Below are positions 27,701 through 35,149 of a stretch of 64,000 nucleotides of DNA, piece after piece (the stretch's first letter is position 1; each line of letters starts with the position of its first letter). The position numbers and the translations under genes were made by a program. The stretch is from Bradyrhizobium diazoefficiens USDA 110. Its GTDB lineage: Bacteria; Pseudomonadota; Alphaproteobacteria; Rhizobiales; Xanthobacteraceae. The stretch covers positions 248,001-312,000 of the forward strand of contig NC_004463.1 in assembly GCF_000011365.1 (NCBI RefSeq). Reading direction: 5' to 3'. Below the pieces are notes generated by a model that was not told where the DNA came from, searched no databases, and saw only the letters and a program-made list of their open reading frames with translations.

Positions 27701-27913
27701 GGTACCGGCGCGGAGCTGCGCCAGCCGCTCGGCTACACGATCGTCGGCGGCCTGATGCTCTCGCAGATCCTGACGCTCTACACCACGCCCGTCGTCTATC
27801 TCTATCTCGACCAGCTCAGCAACTGGCTGACCGGGCGCAAGCCGCAGGCGGCCGCGACACCCACTTCATCCACGACCAAGGCAGATGCGGAATTGAGCCA
27901 TGAATCCGCTTGA
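24770..27913 (+). CDS. RND multidrug efflux pump (MdtB/MdtC-like)
   Basis: HAE-1 family proton-driven transporter of 1047 residues, a normal length. It has an N-terminal membrane helix (FILRPIATALLMAGLLLCGL), two large periplasmic loops, and twelve predicted helices. TM4 carries the proton-relay Asp pair in GFVVDDAVVVIENI. The closing segment reads ALLGGVPLMIGSGTGAELRQ and is typical for the family. A single pump gene is present, unlike the MdtB/MdtC heteromer, so it probably forms a homotrimer. The 3' end overlaps the thioesterase gene by 14 bases. Confidence 0.95.
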   Translation: MNLSAPFILRPIATALLMAGLLLCGLAAYPLLPVGALPNVNYPTIQISAQLPGADPGTIASSLATPLEQQLSQIPGVTQLTSSSALGVAQLTVQFELSRTVDSAAVDVLAAINAASPFLPPNIPYPPTIRKVNPAETPIMLIALTSDSLPLTTVDAYAENILLPKISQVPGVGLVGIGGQQKPAIRVRVNPQALAARGIGLEDVRNVIAGANVDLPKGTLNSPRVTYTLNTNDQLLKPSAYEDLIIAYRNGSPVRIRDIGTAIEGPENDLLAGWYGKEPAIILAVQRVPGANVIETVDRIKKLLPQLQASVPPAIKVTIAADRTATIRAAVSDVQFTLMLTVALVVMVIFLFLRNFWATIIPAITVPLSLIGTFAVLYVLGYSLDNLSLMALSIAVGFVVDDAVVVIENIVRHLEQGMTPMEAALKGSSEIGFTIVSITLSLIAVFIPLFLMGGYVGKLFQEFAVTITASLLLSLVISLTLTPMMCARLLKDDSRKKHGRIYLAFERGFDALLALYASGLRIVLRHRFVTLLVMLSTIALTGYLYVIIPKGFFPQQDTGQIVGITEAAQDISFPAMSERQQAIVDILSKDPAIQSVASYIGPGGPTATLNQGRIFIVLKPKPGRKASADQIIERLGPQLAHIQGIRLYMQAAQDITIGARLSKTQYQYTLTDADSNELTNWSAIFLKKLRELDLITDVASDQANAGPRLEVTVNREVASSFGILPTTIDNALDDAFGQRIVSTMFTSLNQYHVVMEVDPRFQYGPEALKDIYLNSATGQQVPLSTLVHSVIKPAPILINHQSLFPSVTISFNLQPGAALGDAVTAIQNIEKSTGKPASLSTSFQGNAQAFQSSLRGTPLLIGAALIVIYIILGVLYESLIHPITILSTLPSAGIGALLLLLAVHMDLSVIAIIGIILLIGIVKKNGIMLVDFALEVERQHGLSPEEAIYQACTLRFRPILMTTMAALLGGVPLMIGSGTGAELRQPLGYTIVGGLMLSQILTLYTTPVVYLYLDQLSNWLTGRKPQAAATPTSSTTKADAELSHESA

Positions 27914-28316
27914 GAGGCTGACCGCCGGCATGACGGCAGAGAAGCTGGTGACCGTCACGTCCGAGATGACGGTTGGCCATGTGGTGCCGGGAATGCCAGC
28001 CGTCTACGGCACGCCGATGATGATCCTGCACATGGAGATGGCCGCGGGATCGGCCGTTCAACCATTCCTGCCGACGGGCCATGTCAGCGTCGGGATGATG
28101 GTCAATATCCGCCATCTGGCGGCAACCCCGGTCGGCCGCACGGTGCGCGCGATCGCGCGGGTCGTCGCGGTCGAAGCCAGGAGTGTGCTGTTCGAGGTCG
28201 AGGCCTGGGACGGCGACCGCAAGATCGGCGACGGCAGCCACCGGCGCGGTGTTGTCGATGTCGCCGAATTCGAGCGGCGGTTCGGCGTGACGAAGCCCGC
28301 CGCTGAGATGGCCTAG
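27900..28316 (+). CDS. FlK-like hotdog thioesterase
   Basis: Acyl-CoA thioesterase family protein of 138 residues with the hotdog fold. T38, E46 and H72 match in spacing the catalytic triad I recall for fluoroacetyl-CoA thioesterase FlK (Thr42, Glu50, His76), a constant offset of four. NIRHLAATPVGRTV is close to the corresponding FlK segment. The two phenylalanines said to give FlK its fluorine selectivity (33 and 36) are V29 and M32 here, so true fluoroacetyl-CoA specificity is doubtful. It overlaps the RND gene by 14 bases, so the two are coexpressed. It may act on a toxic or dead-end acyl-CoA. Confidence 0.82.
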   Translation: MNPLERLTAGMTAEKLVTVTSEMTVGHVVPGMPAVYGTPMMILHMEMAAGSAVQPFLPTGHVSVGMMVNIRHLAATPVGRTVRAIARVVAVEARSVLFEVEAWDGDRKIGDGSHRRGVVDVAEFERRFGVTKPAAEMA

Positions 28317-28418
28317 GATCGCAGGCGGCAGGCAGCCCGATCGCGGCTTCGTGCGTTTTGACAAAGCGCCTGCGAAAACGCAAAAGACCGCTCTTCGGCG
28401 GCGCGGTAGACCTCCCGC

Positions 28419-30269
28419 ATGACGCTCGAACGCCTGGATGGCCCTAATTTCGTACAGCTCCAGCGATGGTGGCGCCGTCTGCTCCAAGACTGGGCCAAAC
28501 AGGATCGCACTCCATTGTGGGCCTGGAGCAGCGTTGCCCTTTGCCTGCTGTCCTTCGCCTGGTCACTGCTCGGCTTCAATTCCACCACGATCGCTCTCGC
28601 CGCCTTTCTCGCGACTTCGCTCGCGGCGATCAGTCTGACCAGGTGGTCAGGCGAGCATGGCCACCTGGCCGCTTATCTCGCCGAGGCACAGAAGCTCAGC
28701 CAGACCGGCAGCTTCGGCTGGAACGTCGTGACCGGAGAGCTTTTCTGGTCGGATGAAACGTTCAGGATCTTCGATCTGGCACAGACATCGCGCCCGTCGC
28801 TCGCCGTCGTCTTGAAGCGCACACATCCCGATGACGTCAATGCCGTACGCGAGGCCATCGACCGGGCGGTGAACGAGAGGGGCGACTTTTCCCACGAAAA
28901 CCGGCTGGTGCTGGACGACGGTTCGATCCGGACCATACGCGTGGTCGCCCGCGGAATGACGAACGGCCGGGGCCAGTTCGAGTTTGTCGGCGCGGTCATG
29001 GACATCACCGCTCAGAAGAAGGCCCATACCGAGCTGGAGCGGAGCGAACAGCGTTACCGCCATCTGTTCAGCCGCATGCCGATCGCATTCCGGCAGCTCG
29101 ACGCCAGCAGGCTGGTCGTGCTGTTCCGAAAATTGCGTGCCGAGGGCGTCAAGGACCTTGGCGCCTATTTCGACAGCCATCCCGAGTTTCTGCGGACCTG
29201 CATGGACGCGCTCTCGTTTCAGGAGGCCAATGAACGAGCCATCCAGATGTTCGGAGGAGGCGTCGAGGGCTATGTCGGACGCTCCATGGCCGAGAGCTGG
29301 AAGGAGCGGCCCGACACGTTCCGGCGGGCGATGGAATCCCGCTATCGCGGCGAGACGAATTTCGAGGAAGAGACCAAGATGGTCACGTGGGACGGCCGCG
29401 TCGTCGACGTTCTCTTCACCACGGCGCGGGTCGGCCCCATCAATGATCTCGAAGTCAGCCTGGTCGGCACCATCGACATTTCACAGCGTGTTCGCGCTCA
29501 GCAGAAGCTCCAGCAGGTTCAGGCTGAGTTCGCGCATGCCGCGCGCGTCTCGATGCTCGGAGAACTCACCGCATCGATCGCCCACGAGGTCAACCAGCCC
29601 CTCGCGGCCATCGCCACCAACGGCGCCGCCGGGCTGCGGTGGCTGAACAGGCCCACTCCCGATATCGTCGAGATCCGCAAGACCATCGAGAACATCATCG
29701 TGGATACCCAGCGCGCCGCGAACATCGTGGCGCGCGTTCACGGGATGGCTTCCCGGAAAGTCCCCGAACAGGCATCCTTGTCATTTGACGAGATCGTCCG
29801 CGAAGCGCTTCTCTTTCTGCGACACGAGCTCGAATCCCGCGGCGTAACGATCCTGCACCAGCCCGATCCGACCACACCGCAGGTGCTCGGTGACCGCACC
29901 CAGCTCCAGCAGGTGATCGTCAATCTGGCCATCAACGCTGTGCAGGCGATGACGCAGGCGGGATATGACGATCGCAGGATCGTCATCAGCACGGTCACGC
30001 AGGACGCGGCCACGTTGTGCTGCGCCGTGGAGGACAACGGCCCCGGCATCGCAGTTGAACATGTCGACCGGCTCTTCGAGAGCTTTTTCACGACCAAGGA
30101 CAGCGGGATGGGCATGGGACTGCCGATCTGCCGGTCGATCGTGGAAGCGCATGGAGGCCGGATCGGCGCCGGGGGTAACGGTGCGAGTGGCGGCGCCCGC
30201 TTCTGGTTCACGCTGCCGGTCTCCGTGCCGGCGGATTCGCTGCGCTGCGACCTCAACGCCGATACGTGA
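28419..30269 (+). CDS. orphan PAS-domain sensor histidine kinase (NodV/NwsA-like)
   Basis: Sensor kinase of 616 residues. It has two N-terminal hydrophobic helices (about 34-52 and 57-73) and a PAS_3-like domain (about 95-200: GSFGWNVVTGELFWSDE). A second, enlarged PAS-like domain follows (about 210-358) with the insert VKDLGAYFDSHPEFLRTC. H389 lies in ASIAHEVNQPLAAI, and a C-terminal HATPase carries EDNGPGI and SGMGMGLPI. It is a clear paralogue of the kinase at 5333, including the unusual insert. No response regulator gene is adjacent, so its partner is elsewhere. It follows the RND/thioesterase genes by 102 bases and might sense a pump substrate. Confidence 0.92.
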   Translation: MTLERLDGPNFVQLQRWWRRLLQDWAKQDRTPLWAWSSVALCLLSFAWSLLGFNSTTIALAAFLATSLAAISLTRWSGEHGHLAAYLAEAQKLSQTGSFGWNVVTGELFWSDETFRIFDLAQTSRPSLAVVLKRTHPDDVNAVREAIDRAVNERGDFSHENRLVLDDGSIRTIRVVARGMTNGRGQFEFVGAVMDITAQKKAHTELERSEQRYRHLFSRMPIAFRQLDASRLVVLFRKLRAEGVKDLGAYFDSHPEFLRTCMDALSFQEANERAIQMFGGGVEGYVGRSMAESWKERPDTFRRAMESRYRGETNFEEETKMVTWDGRVVDVLFTTARVGPINDLEVSLVGTIDISQRVRAQQKLQQVQAEFAHAARVSMLGELTASIAHEVNQPLAAIATNGAAGLRWLNRPTPDIVEIRKTIENIIVDTQRAANIVARVHGMASRKVPEQASLSFDEIVREALLFLRHELESRGVTILHQPDPTTPQVLGDRTQLQQVIVNLAINAVQAMTQAGYDDRRIVISTVTQDAATLCCAVEDNGPGIAVEHVDRLFESFFTTKDSGMGMGLPICRSIVEAHGGRIGAGGNGASGGARFWFTLPVSVPADSLRCDLNADT

Positions 30270-30287
30270 CCGCGACGTTTCCGGCGT

Positions 30288-30311
30288 GGCCGCTATTCCC
30301 CGGTAGCGGCC
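30288..30311. repeat. hairpin between convergent genes
   Basis: GGCCGCTA (30288-30295) and TAGCGGCC (30304-30311) form an eight-base perfect stem with an eight-base loop. It lies between the kinase stop and the convergent molybdoenzyme gene and overlaps the latter's last codons. No T-run flanks it, so it is only a candidate terminator. Confidence 0.4.
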
Positions 30312-32584
30312 GAACGCACCAGGCGGATCGGGACGCCCTTGTATGACGGCGTGAAGCTGAGCGGATCGCGGGCGTAGAGCGGCACCAGCGGATTGGTCTC
30401 CGGATAGTACGCAGCACAGCAGCCCGTCGGAAAGGAATAGGCTACCACGCGGAAGTTGCGCACGATCCGCTCGGCGCCATCGGTCGAGGCGGTTATCAGG
30501 TCGACGCGATCGCCGTCCACAAGTCCCCGCCTCTTCAGCTCGTATTCATTGAGGAACACCACGTCGCGCTGACCGAACACGCCGCGATAGCGGTCCGACA
30601 TCGAGTAGAGGGTGGTGTTGTACTGATCGTGGCTGCGTATGGTGGTAAGCCACAGGAAATCGGGATCGCCCTGCGGCGGGTCCTCGCCGCAACCCGCGAA
30701 GACCAGGAAGTTCGCCTTGCCCGACGGCGTCGCCCAGATGCGTTCACGCGCCGTCGAGGTGAGATGGAAGCCGCCGGGGACGCGGATGCGGGCATTGTAG
30801 CCTTGGAAGATGGGGAACACCGCCTCGATCGCATCCCGGATGCGATCGTAATCGGCAACGAAGTCATCCCAGTCGACCACCGTGCGCTCTCCCAGCGTCG
30901 CCTTGGCAACGCCGGCGATGATCGCGACCTCGCTGAGGAGATGCTCCGATGCCGGCTTGTTGCGGCCGCCGGACGCATGCACCATCGACATCGAGTCTTC
31001 CACCGTGATCGACTGCGGCCCCGACGCCTGGACGTCGATCTCGGTACGGCCGAGACACGGCAGGATCAAGGCTGCACGACCATGAACGAGATGGCTGCGG
31101 TTGAGCTTGGTGGCGACGTAGGCGGTCAGATCGAGATTGCGCAACGCAGCCTGCGTCGCCTGCCAGTCCGGTATGGCCGCGGCAAAATTGCCGCCCATTG
31201 CGAAGAAAGCCTTCACCTCGCCGCGGATCATGGCTTCCAGCGCGGTTACCACGTTGTGTCCCGGCGCGGTCGGAGGCTTGAAGCCGAAGCGCTGCTCCAG
31301 CCGCTCGAGGAAGTCCGCCTTGGGGACTTCCGTGATCCCCACGGTCCGATCGCCCTGCACGTTGGAATGACCGCGAACCGGGCAGACGCCGGCGCCTTCG
31401 CGCCCCACATTGCCGCGCAACAGCGCGAGATTGGCGATCTGCTGCACGTTATTCGCGCCGCGCCAGTGCTGGGTGATGCCCATGCCGTACACGAGGATGG
31501 CACGCTCGGCCTTCATATAAGCGCCGGCGGCATATTCCATGTCCTCGCGCGTCAGGCCGGACTGACGTTCGATGTCCGGCCATTGCGTGCGCTTGAGATC
31601 GTCGATCAACGCCTCGACGCCGACGGTGTGACCGCGGATGAAATCCCAGTCCAGGATCTCCGGCCGCTCGGCGGCGCGGGCTGCTTCGTCGGCCTCCACA
31701 AGGATCTTCATGATTCCCTTGAGGACGGCGACGTCGCCGCCGACCCGTACCTGGAAGAGTTTTGAGCTGATCGCCGTCGACGACAGTGTGATCATCTCGA
31801 TCGGGCTCTGCGGCGCCTGGAAACGCTCCAGCGCTCGCTCGCGGAACGGATTGAAGGAGATGATGGAGGCGCCGCGGCGTGCCGCATTGCGCAGGCTGGT
31901 CATCATCCGCGGGCTGTTGGTGCCGGGATTCTGACCGAAGATGAAGATGCAATCGGCCTTGTCGAAATCCTCCAGCAGCACGGTGCCCTTGCCGACGCCC
32001 AGCGAGTAAGGCAGGCCGACGCTGGTCGCCTCGTGGCACATGTTCGAGCAGTCGGGAAAATTGTTGGTGCCGTACTCGCGCACGAAGAGCTGATAGAGGA
32101 AGGCGGCCTCGTTCGAGGTCCGCCCGGACGTGTAGAACTCCGCCATGTTCGGATCCGGCAAGGCCCGAAGCTCGCGACCGATCATGTCGAATGCATCGCT
32201 CCACTCGACCGGGAGATAGCGGTCGGATGCGGCATCATAGGCCATCGGATGGGTGAGCCGCCCGACCATTTCGAGATCGTAATCGTTCCAGCTCGTAAGC
32301 TCGGTGACCGTGTGCTCGGCGAAGAATTCGGGCGTGCAGCGCTTCGACGTTGCCTCCCAAGCGACCGCCTTGCCGCCGTTCTCGCAGAATTCGAAGGACG
32401 AGGTGTGCTTCGGATCGGGCCACGCACAGCCGGGACAATCAAAACCCTCAGGCTGGTTCATCCGGCTCAGCGTCGCCGCGCCCTTCAGCGGCACCCGCTG
32501 CACCAGGAGTGCTTCGCTAAGCGCCTTGAGTGCGCCCCAGCCGCCGGCGGGTTCACGATAGGGACGAACCGATTTCGTGGTCAT
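30293..32584 (-). CDS. FdhF/YdeP family molybdopterin oxidoreductase
   Basis: Large molybdenum enzyme of 763 residues related to formate dehydrogenase alpha chains and E. coli YdeP. The N-terminal Cys residues C50, C53 and C67 resemble a partial iron-sulfur site. C183-H184 in NMCHEATSVGL aligns with the Sec/Cys-His pair that ligates molybdenum in formate dehydrogenases. Cofactor-binding regions are FIFGQNPGTNSPRMM and RGHSNVQGDRTVGI. There is no Tat signal, so it is cytoplasmic. It is divergent from an oxalate decarboxylase gene, whose product is formate; an fdhD gene for molybdenum sulfuration lies at 40944. A formate-oxidising role is inferred; YdeP itself is linked to acid resistance. Confidence 0.9.
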   Translation of the reverse strand: MTTKSVRPYREPAGGWGALKALSEALLVQRVPLKGAATLSRMNQPEGFDCPGCAWPDPKHTSSFEFCENGGKAVAWEATSKRCTPEFFAEHTVTELTSWNDYDLEMVGRLTHPMAYDAASDRYLPVEWSDAFDMIGRELRALPDPNMAEFYTSGRTSNEAAFLYQLFVREYGTNNFPDCSNMCHEATSVGLPYSLGVGKGTVLLEDFDKADCIFIFGQNPGTNSPRMMTSLRNAARRGASIISFNPFRERALERFQAPQSPIEMITLSSTAISSKLFQVRVGGDVAVLKGIMKILVEADEAARAAERPEILDWDFIRGHTVGVEALIDDLKRTQWPDIERQSGLTREDMEYAAGAYMKAERAILVYGMGITQHWRGANNVQQIANLALLRGNVGREGAGVCPVRGHSNVQGDRTVGITEVPKADFLERLEQRFGFKPPTAPGHNVVTALEAMIRGEVKAFFAMGGNFAAAIPDWQATQAALRNLDLTAYVATKLNRSHLVHGRAALILPCLGRTEIDVQASGPQSITVEDSMSMVHASGGRNKPASEHLLSEVAIIAGVAKATLGERTVVDWDDFVADYDRIRDAIEAVFPIFQGYNARIRVPGGFHLTSTARERIWATPSGKANFLVFAGCGEDPPQGDPDFLWLTTIRSHDQYNTTLYSMSDRYRGVFGQRDVVFLNEYELKRRGLVDGDRVDLITASTDGAERIVRNFRVVAYSFPTGCCAAYYPETNPLVPLYARDPLSFTPSYKGVPIRLVRSAATGE

Positions 32585-32832
32585 CTCGATATCTCTCGGT
32601 ATGGCAATTCTCCGAACCAGTTAAGGATCGCGCGGGCAGAGCCGTCTTTTCAAAACGACGCCGAATTTCTCAATTGCACACGTTCGAACCCGGCCGGGCG
32701 GCTGAAGCAGCCAGTGCATTCCGGAAAAAGGAAAGCCGTTCGCGGAAGCTGTGCCGGCAGCAAGGAACTAGGCTGGGCATCTTGAGCCCCCGCGCGACAG
32801 AGGGCTTTCGATGATTTTCAGGAGAGGCCCCC

Positions 32833-34080
32833 ATGTTTTCACGACGTGATTTGCTGGCCATGTCCGCGGCAGGCGCCGCCATGGTCGGTTCCAGTGCGCA
32901 GGCGGCAACCTTCGGCAATCCGGACGAGCCGCCGCAAGGCGCCGTCAACGCCAAGAGCCCCGGGAGCCTGAGCGATCCCGGTCCGCAAAATCCCGAACTG
33001 GCCAAGCAATTCCCTTCCGCACAAACGCCGCCAGCGACGGACGTCGGCGGCCTGCCGATGGATTGGGCCTCGTTCAACAATGCGCCGCGACGCATCCAAA
33101 ACGGTGGCTGGGCTCGTCAGGTCACCGTCGAGGACTTCGCCATCTCGAAGGAAATCTCCGGCGTCAACATGCGCCTGTCCGCCGGCGGTATCCGCGAGCT
33201 GCATTGGCATCAAGCGGCCGAATGGGCGATCATGACCTACGGCTCCTGCCGCATCACCGTGCTCGACACGCAGGGGCGCCCCTATGTCGGCGATCTCAAG
33301 GCCGGCGACCTCTGGTATTTCCCGCCGGGCGCGCCGCATTCGCTGCAGGGCTTGGGCCCCGACGGCTGTGAGTTCGTGATCTGCTTCGACGACGGCCACG
33401 CCAACGAATTCAACACGCTGCTGGTGACGGACTGGCTGGCCCATACGCCACCCGAGGTGCTGGCGAAGAATTTCGGCGTGCCGGCCGACGCCTTCGCGAA
33501 GATCCCGCTGCACAATCGCTGGATCTTCCAGGGTACGGTGCCCGGCGATCTCGCCGACGATCGCGCGGCGGTCTCCAGGCACGCCGAAGCGCCGCCCTAT
33601 CCCTTCATCCATTCGCTCGGCAGCTCGCCTCCCGTCAAGGAGAGCGCCGCCGGCAGCATCCGCGTCGCCGACAGCAGCAACTTCAAGGTCGCCACCACCG
33701 TCGCCGCGGCGCTGGTGACGATGCCGCCAGGCGCGGTCCGGGAAATGCACTGGCATCCGAATGCCGACGAGTGGCAGTACTACATCAAGGGCAAGGCGCG
33801 GATGACGGTGTTCGACACCGGCCCCAACGCGCTGACGACGGATTTCTCGGCCGGCGACATCGGCTATGTCCGGCGCAATCTCGGCCATTATGTCGAGAAT
33901 GTCGGCGACACCGAGCTGCAGTTCGTCGGCGTGTTCCGCGCGCCGCGCTACGAAGAGGTGTCGCTCTCCAACTGGCTGACGCACACGCCGCCCAAGCTGG
34001 TGGCCCAGCATTTCAACATCGACGAGAAGCTGATCGCGCAATGGCCGGACAACGGCCCGGGCGTCATGCCCAAGTCCTGA
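32833..34080 (+). CDS. oxdC: oxalate decarboxylase, Tat-exported bicupin
   Basis: Manganese bicupin of 415 residues that converts oxalate to formate and CO2. Site 1 is H124, H126, E130, H169 with R121, and site 2 is H306, H308, E313, H352. Both sets match B. subtilis OxdC at constant offsets (29 and 33). The lid segment FDDGHANEFNT keeps a glutamate (E192) where OxdC has its catalytic Glu162. That favours decarboxylase over oxidase activity. A twin-arginine signal (SRRDLLAMSAAGAAMVG) predicts folded export. The start has AGGAGAGG nine bases upstream. It is divergent from the formate-dehydrogenase-like gene across 248 bases. Confidence 0.92.
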   Translation: MFSRRDLLAMSAAGAAMVGSSAQAATFGNPDEPPQGAVNAKSPGSLSDPGPQNPELAKQFPSAQTPPATDVGGLPMDWASFNNAPRRIQNGGWARQVTVEDFAISKEISGVNMRLSAGGIRELHWHQAAEWAIMTYGSCRITVLDTQGRPYVGDLKAGDLWYFPPGAPHSLQGLGPDGCEFVICFDDGHANEFNTLLVTDWLAHTPPEVLAKNFGVPADAFAKIPLHNRWIFQGTVPGDLADDRAAVSRHAEAPPYPFIHSLGSSPPVKESAAGSIRVADSSNFKVATTVAAALVTMPPGAVREMHWHPNADEWQYYIKGKARMTVFDTGPNALTTDFSAGDIGYVRRNLGHYVENVGDTELQFVGVFRAPRYEEVSLSNWLTHTPPKLVAQHFNIDEKLIAQWPDNGPGVMPKS

Positions 34081-34106
34081 AGCAAGGCCTTAGACGGTCT
34101 GAACGA

Positions 34107-34134
34107 GAAAGGCGCCGAAACCGGCGCCTTTCTT
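34107..34134. terminator. bidirectional terminator between oxdC and cydB
   Basis: An eleven-base perfect stem GAAAGGCGCCG / CGGCGCCTTTC (34107-34117, 34122-34132) has a four-base loop. The ends are A-rich on the left and T-rich on the right, so it can serve both converging transcripts. Confidence 0.8.
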
Positions 34135-34160
34135 ATATTCGCGGTTCGAGCCTGTAGCCG

Positions 34161-35147
34161 TCAGTAGTGGTCCGCCGTCGCAGCCGTCTTGCCGCGAAAG
34201 ACGCGATAACCCACCGCGACATAGAGCAGCATCAGCGGGAACACGAACAGGCCCGCACCCCAGAACATGAAGGCGAGGCTCGCATGAGGCGCCGCCGCCT
34301 CCTCGATCGTGATGACGAACGGGATCATATAGGGCCAGAAAGACAGGGCAAGCGTGCCGAAGGCCGATGCGAAGATCAGCGCCACCATGTGGAACGGCCA
34401 ATAATCGTCGTGGCGCAGAATACTCGTCGCGAGCACTGCGGCGGCGCCCGCGCCGATGAGGGGGAACACGAACAGATAGGGCCGCTCGATCCATCGGCGC
34501 AGGATTGGCAGATGCTCGACAAGCGCATGCGTGAAGACGACGACGAGAAAGGCCAGCACAGCGACCGCAAGCAACGGGATCTGACGCCGTGTGGCATCGC
34601 GGATCGGGCCTTCGCACTTCCTCACCAGCCAGCAGACACCGAGCAGCGCGTAGCCGAAGCACAGGCCGATCCCGCACAAGACCGAAAAGCCGGTCAGCCA
34701 GCCGAAGGTTCCGCCGACATATTCGCCGTTGGAGAATTGCAGTCCCTCGACAAGCGCTCCGACCATCGCGCCCTGCATGAAGCTTGCGGCAAACGATCCC
34801 ACGGCGAAGCTGAAGTCCCAGACCCGGCGCGAGCGCGAGGCCTTGCCGCGAAATTCGAACGCAACGCCGCGCAGGATCAATCCCAGCAGCATGACCACGA
34901 CCGGGATGTAGAAGGCGGGCATCAGCATGGCATAGACCACGGGGAACGCCCCCCACATGATCACGCCGGTGACGACCAGCCAGGTCTCGTTGCCATCCCA
35001 GACCGGAGCGATCGTGCGCAGCATCTCGTCACGCCTCGCCTCGCCATCGGCGAGGCCAAACAGCATGCCGACGCCGAGATCGAACCCGTCCAGCAGAAGA
35101 TAGATCAGGATGCTGATGGCGAGCAGCGCAACCCAGAACATCACCAT
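34161..35147 (-). CDS. cydB: cytochrome bd-type (cyanide-insensitive) quinol oxidase subunit II
   Basis: Membrane subunit of 328 residues with about eight hydrophobic segments, starting MVMFWVALLAISILIYLLLD. The DGFDLGVGMLFG and WDGNETWLV motifs are diagnostic of CydB. The length and sequence fit the CioB subtype. The start at 35147 has GGGAGA seven bases upstream and lies two bases after the cydA stop. An open frame continuing upstream to 35546 is inside cydA and is rejected. The last gene of a fumC-cupin-mqo-cydA-cydB run, it ends at the bidirectional terminator. Confidence 0.94.
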   Translation of the reverse strand: MVMFWVALLAISILIYLLLDGFDLGVGMLFGLADGEARRDEMLRTIAPVWDGNETWLVVTGVIMWGAFPVVYAMLMPAFYIPVVVMLLGLILRGVAFEFRGKASRSRRVWDFSFAVGSFAASFMQGAMVGALVEGLQFSNGEYVGGTFGWLTGFSVLCGIGLCFGYALLGVCWLVRKCEGPIRDATRRQIPLLAVAVLAFLVVVFTHALVEHLPILRRWIERPYLFVFPLIGAGAAAVLATSILRHDDYWPFHMVALIFASAFGTLALSFWPYMIPFVITIEEAAAPHASLAFMFWGAGLFVFPLMLLYVAVGYRVFRGKTAATADHY

Positions 35148-35149
35148 GT

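Noticed and set aside
27900..28316. calling the thioesterase a fluoroacetyl-CoA thioesterase outright
   Set aside because: The triad spacing matches, but the phenylalanines linked to fluorine selectivity are replaced, so only the family level is supported.
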